Shown here in pieces: positions 1 through 7,481 of a DNA stretch of 18,529 nt. Positions within the stretch are counted from its first letter, which is position 1. Each line of letters starts with the position of its first letter. The position numbers and the translations under genes were made by a program. The stretch is from F-183 sp036502165 (GTDB lineage: Bacteria > Acidobacteriota > Terriglobia > Bryobacterales > Bryobacteraceae): assembly GCA_036502165.1 (NCBI GenBank), contig DASXZC010000139.1, positions 1 through 18,529 of the forward strand, read 5' to 3'. Under the pieces are notes generated by a model. It was not told where the DNA came from. It did no database searches and saw nothing but the letters and a program-made list of their open reading frames with translations.

Positions 1-365
1 CTCGATTCGACGAACGCACTGCGCAGAAGAGGGATGTCGCCGAAGCTCCACACGCCAGAGTCCGCCACCACCGGCTGATGGACTTTCTCAGCGAATCCCG
101 TCAAATTGAACAGCGCGCCCTGGTGAAGTTTTTTATCGACTGGGATGCAGACGTCCTCGCGACAGGCGCCCTGGGGCTTCAACTCAAACCCGTTGATCCC
201 TTTCATGTCGGCCGCTCGCACCCACAGATTGTGAGGATCCGCAGGCCGCGCGGATTCGACCGGCACGGCCTTGTCGCCGTACAACACAGTCGCCGTTGTC
301 GTCGAGGTTGCAGCAGTCGCCGCAACGGACGCTCCGGAAATCAAGAGGAAGTCGCGTCTGTTCAT
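1..365 (-). CDS. Tat-exported protein, possibly redoxin-like; C-terminal part cut off by the window edge
   Basis: Only the first 121 residues are present; the frame is open to base 1. The protein begins MNRRDFLLISGASVAATAA, a twin-arginine signal with RRDFL at residues 3-7 followed by an Ala/Thr-rich stretch, so export of a folded, perhaps cofactor-bearing protein is likely. The mature part has two cysteines (C68, C73) in GACREDVC and ends in VWSFGDIPLLRSAFVES. From memory, similar N-terminal segments precede a thioredoxin/redoxin fold in acidobacterial redoxin-domain proteins. The part that would hold a CxxC or peroxidatic cysteine lies outside the window, so this is a guess. The ATG is preceded by CTGGAGGG, a strong but very closely spaced ribosome binding site. 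It starts 23 bases after the stop of the dienelactone-hydrolase-like gene, so the two are probably co-transcribed. Confidence 0.7.
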   Translation of the reverse strand, partial: MNRRDFLLISGASVAATAATSTTTATVLYGDKAVPVESARPADPHNLWVRAADMKGINGFELKPQGACREDVCIPVDKKLHQGALFNLTGFAEKVHQPVVADSGVWSFGDIPLLRSAFVES

Positions 366-388
366 CCCTCCAGTAGAGCACGTGCGAA

Positions 389-1291
389 TCAGGCGAGCCC
401 GGCTTTATAAAGCGCCAACAATTTCGCCCATGCGCGCTCCGCTTCAGCCTTGTCGTAGATCGGCTTTCCACCTTGCATCGGCATATCCGGAACGCACCAG
501 CCGTGGGCCGTGCCCGCATAGACTTCGATCTCTGCGTTCACGTGCGCCGCCGTGAATGCCTCCCGCAATTTGTCCTTCGCGTCCGGTTGCCGGGCATCGT
601 CGCTCGCCGCGATTGCGATATACATACGCGCCTTGATCTTCGGCGCCAACAGGTGCGGACTATCCGGCTTGTCGGTGACCAGTCCTCCACCATGGAACGT
701 ACCGCCCGCGCCGATGCGGTGCGGCACCGACGCCGCCGTTTTCATCACGAGCGGCCCGCCCATGCAGTAGCCCTGCGTGCCGATTTTCTTGCTCTTGTTC
801 ACTTCCTTTTGCGAGTCCAGGAACTCGACGTAAGCCACGGCATCCTTCTCGCCCGCGCCCGGCGCCGTCACGGATGCCATCAGCGGACGCAACTTCGCCA
901 TGTCATCGGCATTGCGGAAATCGAACTTCGATGCATCCGTGAACGGAGCTTTCGAGATCCTGTAAAAAGGATTGGGAACCACAACGGAATAACCCTCGGC
1001 GGCCAGACGCCGCGCCATGTCGCGCATCGATGGACGCAGGCCGAACGCATCCGGCCACAGCAGGACTCCGGCGTGAGAGCCATGCTTCGGACGTATGAAC
1101 GCCGCATCGCACGTTCCATCCGGAGTCGTGATTTCCACATCGGATTCCTCAATCGGCATGGCGGCGGCAACCGCGCTCGAGGAAGCGGCCGCGGCTATGC
1201 CCATGGCCGTGAGCCCGACGAAATCGCGCCGTGCGAGGTCTGGCGTCGCCTGCTTCTCAAAATCATTTTGTTGCTTGGTATCGTCTTCCAT
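389..1291 (-). CDS. Dienelactone hydrolase family protein with Tat signal
   Basis: This 300-residue alpha/beta hydrolase has the dienelactone hydrolase (DLH) layout: oxyanion-region LLWPDAFGLRP near 77-87, nucleophile elbow GYCMGG with C176 as the candidate nucleophile, acid at D231 or D232 in ASDDARQPD, and H263 in TAHGWCVPD. Cys rather than Ser as nucleophile is typical of DLH. The N-terminus is a hydrophilic leader followed by ARRDFVGLTAMGIAAAASSS (20-39), a Tat signal ending near AVAAA, so it should act in the periplasm. Classical DLH enzymes of chloroaromatic pathways are cytoplasmic, and the real substrate (a lactone or ester) cannot be read from sequence. AAGGAG lies about 10 bases before the ATG. 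The gene is divergent from the amidohydrolase and leads into the partial Tat protein downstream. Confidence 0.87.
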   Translation of the reverse strand: MEDDTKQQNDFEKQATPDLARRDFVGLTAMGIAAAASSSAVAAAMPIEESDVEITTPDGTCDAAFIRPKHGSHAGVLLWPDAFGLRPSMRDMARRLAAEGYSVVVPNPFYRISKAPFTDASKFDFRNADDMAKLRPLMASVTAPGAGEKDAVAYVEFLDSQKEVNKSKKIGTQGYCMGGPLVMKTAASVPHRIGAGGTFHGGGLVTDKPDSPHLLAPKIKARMYIAIAASDDARQPDAKDKLREAFTAAHVNAEIEVYAGTAHGWCVPDMPMQGGKPIYDKAEAERAWAKLLALYKAGLA

Positions 1292-1337
1292 CGAGGGAGC
1301 TCTCCTTCACACCGAGTGTAGCCGAAATGCACTGTGT

Positions 1338-1343
1338 TTTAAT
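1338..1343 (+). promoter_or_regulatory. Candidate -10 element placed for a leaderless amidohydrolase transcript
   Basis: TTTAAT matches TATAAT at five of six positions and ends six bases before the ATG at 1350. A transcript would therefore begin at or beside the start codon. No Shine-Dalgarno-like purine run lies between it and the ATG. I see no -35 match at 16-18 bases upstream, so this is a weak call. The same 58-base divergent gap holds a short inverted repeat, ACAC-CGA-GTGT (1309-1319), which could serve either gene. Confidence 0.3.
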
Positions 1344-1349
1344 GGTCGA

Positions 1350-2573
1350 ATGAAAAACTACGCAGTGTTGCCGGCGCTTGCGCTGCTCGGCGCCGCTTCC
1401 CTGTTTGCTCAGCCGCCCGCACCACTGCATGGACCGAACACCACCTACGTCTTGAAATCCGCGCGCGTCTTCGATGGCGTTGCGATGCATGAAGGATGGG
1501 CCGTCCGCGTTCAAGGAGACAGGATCGAAGCCGCCGGACCCGCCGCGCAAATCGACTCGGCCGGCGCGACCGTCGTCGACCTCGGCAACACGACGCTCAT
1601 GCCTGGCCTGGTGGAGGCGCATTCGCACGTCCTGCTCCATCCGTATAGTGAGACGCCATGGAACGATCAGGTCATGCACGAAGGACTCGCCCTGCGCGCC
1701 GCGCGGGCTGTCAATCATCTGAGATCCACGCTCATGGCCGGATTCACGACGATCCGCGATCTAGGCACTGAAGGTGCCGCCTACGCTGATGTGGAACTCA
1801 AGCAGGCCGTCAATCAGGGCATCATCCCCGGACCTCGCATGCTCGTCGCGACTCGCGCCATCGTTGCCACGGGCGCTTACGGCCCCAAGGGATTTGCCCT
1901 CGAATTCCGCGTGCCGCAAGGCGCGGAAGAAGCCGATGGGCTCGACATCATACGCGTCGTTCGTGATCAGATCGGCCACGGCGCCGATTGGATTAAACTC
2001 TACGCCGACTATCGCTGGGGTCCCCTGCCCGGATCTCATCCGACGTTCACTGAACAGGAAATGAGATACGCCGTCGAGGCGGCCAGCAGCGCGGGCGTGC
2101 CGGTCGCAGTTCATGCCACCACCGCCGAAGGAATGCGGCGCGCGATCATGGCCGGAGTCACCACCATTGAACACGGCGATGGCGCCACACCCGAAGTCTT
2201 CAAGCTGATGGTCGAACACAAAGTGGCCTGGTGCCCGACGCTCTCAGTCGGCAATCAGGAACACAAGCGCGCCAACTTTCAAAACGCACTTGCCGCGGGA
2301 GTGACGATTATCAACGGTAGCGACGTCGGCGTCTTTCCACATGGCGACAACGCGCGCGAGATCGAAGCCCTGGTGAATTGCGGCATGAAACCGATCGACG
2401 CTTTGAAAGCCGCGACCTCAACAGCAGGACGAGTGCTACGGCTGCCGATCGGAGAGGTCAAGGCCGGTTCCTTCGCGGACCTGATCGCCGTGGACGGAGA
2501 TCCGACCCAGGAAATTGGAGCCATCCGGCGAGTGAAATTCGTAATGAAGGCCGGCACCGTATACAAGCAGTAA
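1350..2573 (+). CDS. Exported metal-dependent amidohydrolase (imidazolonepropionase/prolidase-like)
   Basis: The 407-residue protein has a Sec signal (MKNYAVLPALALLGAASLFA, cleavage near residue 20) and an amidohydrolase-superfamily TIM barrel flanked by a small beta-domain (about 33-85 and 365-407). The metal site is readable: H91 and H93 in VEAHSHVLLHP, K216 in IKLYADYRW as the probable carboxylated bridging lysine, H255 in VAVHATT, H275 in TTIEHGDG and D325 in INGSDVGVFP. This binuclear pattern fits the periplasmic Xaa-Pro dipeptidase/imidazolonepropionase-like branch, so hydrolysis of a dipeptide, acyl-amino acid or cyclic amide is likely; the exact substrate is unknown. The frame is open upstream to 1095, but that extension runs antisense to the DLH gene and lacks a signal peptide, so I start at 1350. 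No ribosome binding site is visible. A 2-oxoglutarate oxygenase gene follows after 4 bases. Confidence 0.9.
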   Translation: MKNYAVLPALALLGAASLFAQPPAPLHGPNTTYVLKSARVFDGVAMHEGWAVRVQGDRIEAAGPAAQIDSAGATVVDLGNTTLMPGLVEAHSHVLLHPYSETPWNDQVMHEGLALRAARAVNHLRSTLMAGFTTIRDLGTEGAAYADVELKQAVNQGIIPGPRMLVATRAIVATGAYGPKGFALEFRVPQGAEEADGLDIIRVVRDQIGHGADWIKLYADYRWGPLPGSHPTFTEQEMRYAVEAASSAGVPVAVHATTAEGMRRAIMAGVTTIEHGDGATPEVFKLMVEHKVAWCPTLSVGNQEHKRANFQNALAAGVTIINGSDVGVFPHGDNAREIEALVNCGMKPIDALKAATSTAGRVLRLPIGEVKAGSFADLIAVDGDPTQEIGAIRRVKFVMKAGTVYKQ

Positions 2574-2577
2574 GGCG

Positions 2578-3294
2578 ATGCTCAAATACTTGCGTCTGCC
2601 GTTCACTTACGACGTTGCCCGCATGCAGCAGGAAATCCGAACCCTCGCGGAGGAGCACTGGAAGCCGCACTACAATGTCTCGAACTACGAAGGCGGATGG
2701 GGCGCATTGCCGCTCTATGCGCTGAACGGCAAGATGGATTCGATCTACGCCGTGCACAGCGACGGCCTCGCCTCGACTGGCGGGAAATATCTTCCGACGC
2801 CTTTGCTCGAGCACTGCCCGTACATTGCCTCGATCCTCAATGAACTCGAGTTTCCCAAGCGCGCCGTACGCTTGCTGCGCCTCGAGTCCGGAGCCATCAT
2901 CAAGGAACACAGCGACAGCCAACTCTCGGTGGAAGAAGGCGACGTACGGCTGCACATCCCGGTCGAGACCAACGAGTTCGTCGAGTTTTATGTGCAGGAC
3001 GAGCGCATCATCATGAACGAAGGGGAGCTATGGTACTTGAACCTCAGCCTTCCCCATCGCGTCGAGAACCGCGGCGCGAACGACCGGTTCCATTTAGTCA
3101 TCGACGGTGTCGCCAACGATTGGCTGGCGCAACAATTCGCCCGCCCCGACGTCGAAGTCCGCAAGGATGCCGAACCAGTCGTCGAGCGGTACGACGACGA
3201 GACACGGCGCCTGATGATTCAAGAACTGCGCACCATTGGCACGCCCGGCGCGCTGCAGCTTGTCGAACAACTTTTAGCGGAAGCTACGCCTTGA
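2578..3294 (+). CDS. Aspartyl/asparaginyl beta-hydroxylase-type Fe(II)/2-oxoglutarate oxygenase
   Basis: This 238-residue cytosolic protein carries the double-stranded beta-helix core of the Asp/Asn hydroxylase family. H111 and D113 in IKEHSDSQLS plus H160 in LSLPHRVENR form the HxD...H iron triad, and R170 in NDRFHLVIDG is the expected 2-oxoglutarate anchor. RLHIPVETNEFVEFYV (124-139) is the conserved strand after the first motif. The H-x-D ... H ... R spacing resembles that of bacterial type II proline-3-hydroxylase (from memory), so free amino acids or small peptides are possible substrates as well as protein side chains. Residues 180-238 form a helical C-terminal extension rich in charged residues. 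The start codon lies 4 bases after the amidohydrolase stop, with a TAAGG overlapping that stop as a short-spaced ribosome binding site. The 3' end overlaps the convergent DUF362 gene by 11 bases. Confidence 0.87.
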   Translation: MLKYLRLPFTYDVARMQQEIRTLAEEHWKPHYNVSNYEGGWGALPLYALNGKMDSIYAVHSDGLASTGGKYLPTPLLEHCPYIASILNELEFPKRAVRLLRLESGAIIKEHSDSQLSVEEGDVRLHIPVETNEFVEFYVQDERIIMNEGELWYLNLSLPHRVENRGANDRFHLVIDGVANDWLAQQFARPDVEVRKDAEPVVERYDDETRRLMIQELRTIGTPGALQLVEQLLAEATP

Positions 3295-4615
3295 TCTTGT
3301 CGTAGTCGAACGGCTCGTTGACGAGGTGGAACTTCGGTTCGCCCTCGCGCTGCAAATAGTACGTGACGAGCGGAGTCCGCTTGAAGTCGCTTAGCTTGCG
3401 CGGTTGTGCGGCTCCGTCGACCCATTCGTACACTTGCACATCCCAGGGATTGAAGGTGTCCGCGAGTCCGCGTTCCTTGGCGATTCGGAACAGATTGACG
3501 TTGCCCGGCTCGTGGCCGCCGAGGTACATGCCGACCATGTCGAGATGGAATTTATTCTTGCCGAACATGACCAGGTTCGTCAGAAAATCTTTGCCGACGC
3601 CGAAGCCGTCACCGTCGCGGGCGTAAATTCCTTCGATCATGGCGAGCCCGGTGTTGAGCGTGCTCGTGTGGTCGCAGGTCTTGTGCGCCCAGATTTCCTG
3701 GTGCATCGGACTCAGCTCAGCCGTGCTGTCGTAGCGCGAATATCCCATGCGCTTGTGATTTTCAAAGTACCGGTTGATGCGCGGCTCGACATTCTGCGTG
3801 ATGTCCGGCTTCATGAAGTCGGGCACGCCTGTGACCATCGCCCAGCCGGGGCAGAAGCGCACGTACGGTTTGACGACGAGGCCTTGCTCGTTCTTGACCG
3901 AGAGCGTCATGCACATGCCATGAGACTTCCACTTCGCAATGTTCAGCAGCCACGTATCGGAATCGTTGACCGGCGCGTAGTGCGGAATGCGGCTGTACAC
4001 AACTGAATCGTGAACCTTCGTCCACGTCATGTCGAAGTCTTCTTTGAAGTGGCGTACGCGGCGCTCGGGCTCGTTCATCTCGATGCCGAGCCGCTCGTTG
4101 ATGTCCACAAATCCGCGGTAGTTCCAGGCTTGAAACAGGTTGGCCTCGACGAAGCTAAACTTCTTCAAGCCCACTTCCTTCATGCCCATCACCATGCCCT
4201 CGTAGAACTGCGGATCGGTGCCCGTTCCCCAGTTCTCGGGATTGGGACGGAAGTGATCGCGGACGCTCGTCACGTTCGGCTTCAGCACGATCCGGCGCGA
4301 AACCGGGATGCCCGGCGCGCCATCCATCGGCACAAAAATCTCGCGCGCCAGCTTCAGGCCTTCGTTGCGCTTAGATTCCTCATCCAACTTGTCGGGGACG
4401 TTCGTGCGCCGTATGAAGACCGCTTTCGGATTGTTCTCGATGAACGGATTCAGTCCGAAGTAGCCCTTCGCCTCACGGCCCGATGGAACCGCGGGAGCAG
4501 CCTTCATCAGCGATGGGGCGCTTACGGCCACGGCAGCGCCAACGGCTGCCTTCCTGAGAAAATCGCGGCGAGACGTCCGCTGCTGCATCTTCTGAAACTG
4601 ATAAGCGCAAAGCAT
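3284..4615 (-). CDS. DUF362 domain protein with Tat signal
   Basis: The 443-residue product starts with a Tat signal, TSRRDFLRKAAVGAAVAVSA (14-33). The DUF362 core then runs from about 65 to 390. Family hallmarks are RRIVLKPNVTS (107-117), the segment from SFVEANLF onward, and LLNIAKWKSHG followed by MTLSVKNEQGL (223-246). Cysteines at 235, 255 and 314 are dispersed, and I see no ferredoxin CxxCxxC cluster of the kind fused to some DUF362 proteins. The biochemical role of DUF362 is not settled. The chosen ATG is preceded by GGAGG at about 10 bases. A second ATG nine codons later (4588) keeps the whole Tat motif but has only a weak GAAG nearby. The gene follows the uncharacterised 4658-5917 gene by 42 bases, so they are probably one operon. 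The 3' end overlaps the convergent oxygenase gene. Confidence 0.85.
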   Translation of the reverse strand: MLCAYQFQKMQQRTSRRDFLRKAAVGAAVAVSAPSLMKAAPAVPSGREAKGYFGLNPFIENNPKAVFIRRTNVPDKLDEESKRNEGLKLAREIFVPMDGAPGIPVSRRIVLKPNVTSVRDHFRPNPENWGTGTDPQFYEGMVMGMKEVGLKKFSFVEANLFQAWNYRGFVDINERLGIEMNEPERRVRHFKEDFDMTWTKVHDSVVYSRIPHYAPVNDSDTWLLNIAKWKSHGMCMTLSVKNEQGLVVKPYVRFCPGWAMVTGVPDFMKPDITQNVEPRINRYFENHKRMGYSRYDSTAELSPMHQEIWAHKTCDHTSTLNTGLAMIEGIYARDGDGFGVGKDFLTNLVMFGKNKFHLDMVGMYLGGHEPGNVNLFRIAKERGLADTFNPWDVQVYEWVDGAAQPRKLSDFKRTPLVTYYLQREGEPKFHLVNEPFDYDKIKA

Positions 4616-4657
4616 GATGGTCGAACCTCCGCTCGATACGGTCTGCTAATGCCAATT

Positions 4658-5917
4658 CTATCGGAAAACGAGGGTGCCGACAAAGGCCACATCGGGCACG
4701 AAAACTTCCGTCGTCGTTCCGCGGCGCGAAGCGACTAGCGGCAAGGGCTCGCTTCCCGGCCGCAGCAGGGTCGCGTTCTTGTAAACTCCCTGGATCCGGA
4801 CTTGCGTATCGCTGCCCCGGGCGCGCCCCGAGTAGTTCAACAGGTGCACGATTCCCGGTGAAGACACCGCGATCGTCGAGTTCGCATTCCAGACGCGCAC
4901 CGCCCTGTGCGGATGGCCGACGATGTCGATCACGTCGAGCGCATGATCGCTGGGATCCACGATTTTGTGGTTATACGCAACGATCGTGCCTTTGCCGAAC
5001 GAATAGAAGACACGATCGGACTGCGTCTTCACGGCTTTCAAACGGTCGCCCGGCGCGCGCCACCAGGCGTTCGGCGACGGATCGTCGGTCACTAAGCTGA
5101 CGCCACCGATCGATACCAGGTCGAGCATCCGCTTCGCAGTTTCGGGCGCGGGCGGCTTGATCGAGGTCGTCACCAAAGCCATCATGCCCGGCGGCAACTT
5201 CGCAGGCACCTCGGAGATGAGCCGCGGAGATGCATTGCGGCGGAACAGCAGATTCGCAATCTCAGCCGTCGCGCGGCCCGGCTCGACGAGGTCAGTGATG
5301 ATCGGCGGCGGTTCGATGCCGAACAGTCCTTTGTTAGCGGTCAGCCATTTCGCAGTGAGCCCCAACTCCTTCCACGCGGCCATTGCTTTCGCGTCGTTCC
5401 CAAGCAACGCCTTTCGGAACGGCGGATCGAGCGACAGGATATAGTTCCCGCCCATCACGCGCGCCTCAATCAGCGCGATGACGATCGTGTCGAAAGGAAC
5501 GATGCGCCCCTCCGTAATACCGGCGGCCTCGTTCGCTTCATATGCGAGAACCGGCGCCGCTTTGGGATACAAGGCACGCAAGTAGGCGATCAGATAAGCA
5601 TTCGAGTCGACCCACGGCTCACGGCTTGCGCTTACGACTTCGACATCGCGCCCAGCCCTTGATGGCTCGCGGCGGATTCCCGGCCAGAGTCCGGTTGAAA
5701 GCGCGGCATACGTTCCGGGGTCCGCGGGCATTTGCGAAAGAGAGAAGACTTTGAGCGCATCCTCAGTCAACGTCGCGATTCCTGCCTTCGAAAACTCGGG
5801 ATCGGCCTTCGGCAGAATCGCCGCTTGAATGCCAGCCTGCTTCAGAATCGGGATGTGTGACGGTTGAGGATCGGGCCAGCGGATGATGAGGTCGGAGCGG
5901 AAGTCGACGTTGCTCAT
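4658..5917 (-). CDS. Uncharacterised protein, possibly glycoside-hydrolase-like
   Basis: I cannot assign a function to this 419-residue protein. It has no signal peptide and begins with repeated short segments resembling a TIM-barrel path (AGIQAAILPKADPEF; STGLWPGIRREPS; SREPWVDSNAYLIAYLRALYP near 99-118). The middle holds a Rossmann-like stretch (PGMMALVTTSIKPPAPETAK, then LVSIGGVSLVTDDPS near 267-281). The C-terminal third is beta-rich (FSFGKG-like YSFGKGTIVAYNHK, HLLNYSG, then a closing strand TLVFR). That order, barrel then amidotransferase-like domain then beta-sandwich, recalls GH42-type glycosidases, but no catalytic glutamate pair can be pointed to. The frame is open to 6049, but the extra residues are not signal-like and would overlap the methyltransferase gene more. 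I choose the ATG at 5917, which has only a weak GGGTAGTGG upstream. DUF362 follows 42 bases after the stop. Confidence 0.72.
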   Translation of the reverse strand: MSNVDFRSDLIIRWPDPQPSHIPILKQAGIQAAILPKADPEFSKAGIATLTEDALKVFSLSQMPADPGTYAALSTGLWPGIRREPSRAGRDVEVVSASREPWVDSNAYLIAYLRALYPKAAPVLAYEANEAAGITEGRIVPFDTIVIALIEARVMGGNYILSLDPPFRKALLGNDAKAMAAWKELGLTAKWLTANKGLFGIEPPPIITDLVEPGRATAEIANLLFRRNASPRLISEVPAKLPPGMMALVTTSIKPPAPETAKRMLDLVSIGGVSLVTDDPSPNAWWRAPGDRLKAVKTQSDRVFYSFGKGTIVAYNHKIVDPSDHALDVIDIVGHPHRAVRVWNANSTIAVSSPGIVHLLNYSGRARGSDTQVRIQGVYKNATLLRPGSEPLPLVASRRGTTTEVFVPDVAFVGTLVFR

Positions 5918-5930
5918 GGTTGCCACTACC

Positions 5931-5955
5931 CACGATATTCCATTTCGTGATCGTG
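5931..5955. promoter_or_regulatory. Inverted repeat in a divergent promoter region
   Basis: CACGAT (5931-5936) and ATCGTG (5950-5955) are perfect complements separated by 13 bases. A second copy of the right half, TCGTG (5945-5949), lies inside. The repeat sits between the divergent starts of the uncharacterised gene (5917) and the methyltransferase gene (5979), where an operator for both would be expected. A six-base half-site can arise by chance, and I see no clear -35/-10 pair around it. Confidence 0.25.
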
Positions 5956-5978
5956 TTAGTTTCGAACAGCCCTCGAAA

Positions 5979-7481
5979 ATGTCGATAGCCGCTCCATTCC
6001 AGGTCCGCGATGTTGACGCGCCTGCATTGCGTGAGGCGATCGCCGGCATCAGCCGCGCCGGATATTGCGAAGCGTCAGTGCGCGAGCGCCTCGGAGTCGA
6101 TGACCTGAGCCAGCTGAATTGGCGCCATTTGCCGATTTACCGGGACGAACGTCTCACGCTGCGTGACCCGCTGGCGCTTGCGATCGAACTGTTCCTGTTG
6201 CAAGGCTCGCTCACTCGCGACGAGCTCGATCGCCTGCTGCCAGCCGCCAGTCGCGATGTGTTGCTTCGCACGGAAATCCTCGAAATCGACAATGGATCCG
6301 GACTCGCGCAGATGCGCGCCTCGCTCTTCCCGGTGGGAACGCATTTGATTTTTTCCGATCACGCATGGCCGGAACTTCCGCATCCCGGCTACACGACCGT
6401 TCCCTATGATCACGTGATGGCGATTGGCATCGACAGCCGCCAACTCGTGCACGCGACGGTTCGCAGGCCGGTCCATTCGGCTCTCGATTTGTGTACGGGT
6501 TCAGGAATCCACGCGCTGCTCGCCTCTGCGCATGCCGAACGCGTAACGGCCGTGGACATCAATGCGCGAGCCGCCGCCTGTACACGTTTCAACGCGCAGG
6601 CCCTCGGCATCCATAATCTCGAGGTCGCGGTTGGTGACCTCTTCAAGCCAGTCGGCGATGAACGTTTCGACTTGATCACCGCTAATCCTCCGTTCGTTCC
6701 GTCGCCTGTTAACGCGGTCGGTTTTCGTGACGGCGGACCCGCCGGCGAAGACGTTCAGAAGCGGCTCATCGCGGAACTGCCCCGGCATCTCGCTCAGGGA
6801 GGAATCGCACAGATCGTAACCGAACTCGGCGAGCGCGACGGTGAACCGCTCGCGCGCCGCTTGCGCGAATGGCTGGGCAACACGCCGATCGACATCTACG
6901 TGCTGCGCGTCGGCAGTTTCACTCCCATTCAATACGCTGTCGGACATGCCAAGGGAGAGGACTACGGCTCATTTCTCGAATCCACTCGCGCCTGGGCCGG
7001 CAATCTGCGCGCGCAAGGATTCAGTGCCGTAGTTCCGGTGCTGATCACCTTCCAGTGGAGCGATCCCGAATGCGGACCCCAATGGGAACGCATCGACATC
7101 TGCGCGCCCCTGCAACTTCCCGCCGGTGCGGAGATCGAACAGGTATTCGAAGCTGAAAGGCTAGCGCGTCATCCCAATTTCCGCGCGAGCATCGAAGACA
7201 AACGCCTCCGCCGCGCCGATCCAATCGCTCGCTTCGACGCATCCCTCCTCGGAGGAGTTGCTGCTGTTGCCTCCACCCAGAGCCGCGCCACACGACTCGG
7301 GCAGGCGTTGAGAATTGATCACGAACTCAGCGTGATCGAGCAGCAACTCCTCGACGGAATGCATCAACCGGTTGAAGTGTCCACGTTGATCGGCCTGTGC
7401 CGTGAATTCAAGATGAACGAAACCTCCGCGATTGAAGCCATTCGATCGCTCATCCGCAAAGGCCTCATAGAAACGCGCTAA
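5979..7481 (+). CDS. Class I SAM-dependent methyltransferase (NPPF type) with helix-turn-helix-like flanks
   Basis: The 500-residue protein has a central Rossmann methyltransferase: motif I ALDLCTGSGIHALLA (168-182), acidic D193 in AVDINARA, and motif IV ITANPPFVPSP (234-244). NPPF places it with the HemK/PrmC and RlmG-like small-domain enzymes that methylate amide or exocyclic nitrogens. Before it, residues 15-120 look like a winged helix plus a beta-hairpin (NWRHLPIYRDERL; SLTRDELDRLLP). After it, residues 445-500 look like a second winged helix ending IRSLIRKGLIETR. The order resembles the DUF7059-methyltransferase-DUF7782 proteins best known from actinobacteria; the substrate is unknown. 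The start is uncertain: an in-frame ATG at 5916 would share a CATG with the divergent gene's start, while 5979 leaves a promoter gap. Neither has a good ribosome binding site. The stop overlaps the convergent OmpA-like gene by 4 bases. Confidence 0.85.
   Translation: MSIAAPFQVRDVDAPALREAIAGISRAGYCEASVRERLGVDDLSQLNWRHLPIYRDERLTLRDPLALAIELFLLQGSLTRDELDRLLPAASRDVLLRTEILEIDNGSGLAQMRASLFPVGTHLIFSDHAWPELPHPGYTTVPYDHVMAIGIDSRQLVHATVRRPVHSALDLCTGSGIHALLASAHAERVTAVDINARAAACTRFNAQALGIHNLEVAVGDLFKPVGDERFDLITANPPFVPSPVNAVGFRDGGPAGEDVQKRLIAELPRHLAQGGIAQIVTELGERDGEPLARRLREWLGNTPIDIYVLRVGSFTPIQYAVGHAKGEDYGSFLESTRAWAGNLRAQGFSAVVPVLITFQWSDPECGPQWERIDICAPLQLPAGAEIEQVFEAERLARHPNFRASIEDKRLRRADPIARFDASLLGGVAAVASTQSRATRLGQALRIDHELSVIEQQLLDGMHQPVEVSTLIGLCREFKMNETSAIEAIRSLIRKGLIETR

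Noticed and set aside
473..1321. A 282-codon plus-strand frame across the DLH gene.
   Set aside because: The translation is Arg/His-rich with no domain, and the opposite strand encodes an intact alpha/beta hydrolase with its nucleophile, acid and histidine.
1095..1349. N-terminal extension of the amidohydrolase frame by 85 codons.
   Set aside because: The extension is antisense to the DLH N-terminus and would bury a good signal peptide that begins at 1350.
4010..4738. A 242-codon plus-strand frame opposite the DUF362 gene.
   Set aside because: It is an antisense shadow; the minus strand carries a Tat signal and DUF362 motifs in frame.
5918..6049. N-terminal extension of the uncharacterised protein by 44 codons.
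   Set aside because: The extra residues show no signal or domain and overlap the start of the methyltransferase gene on the other strand.
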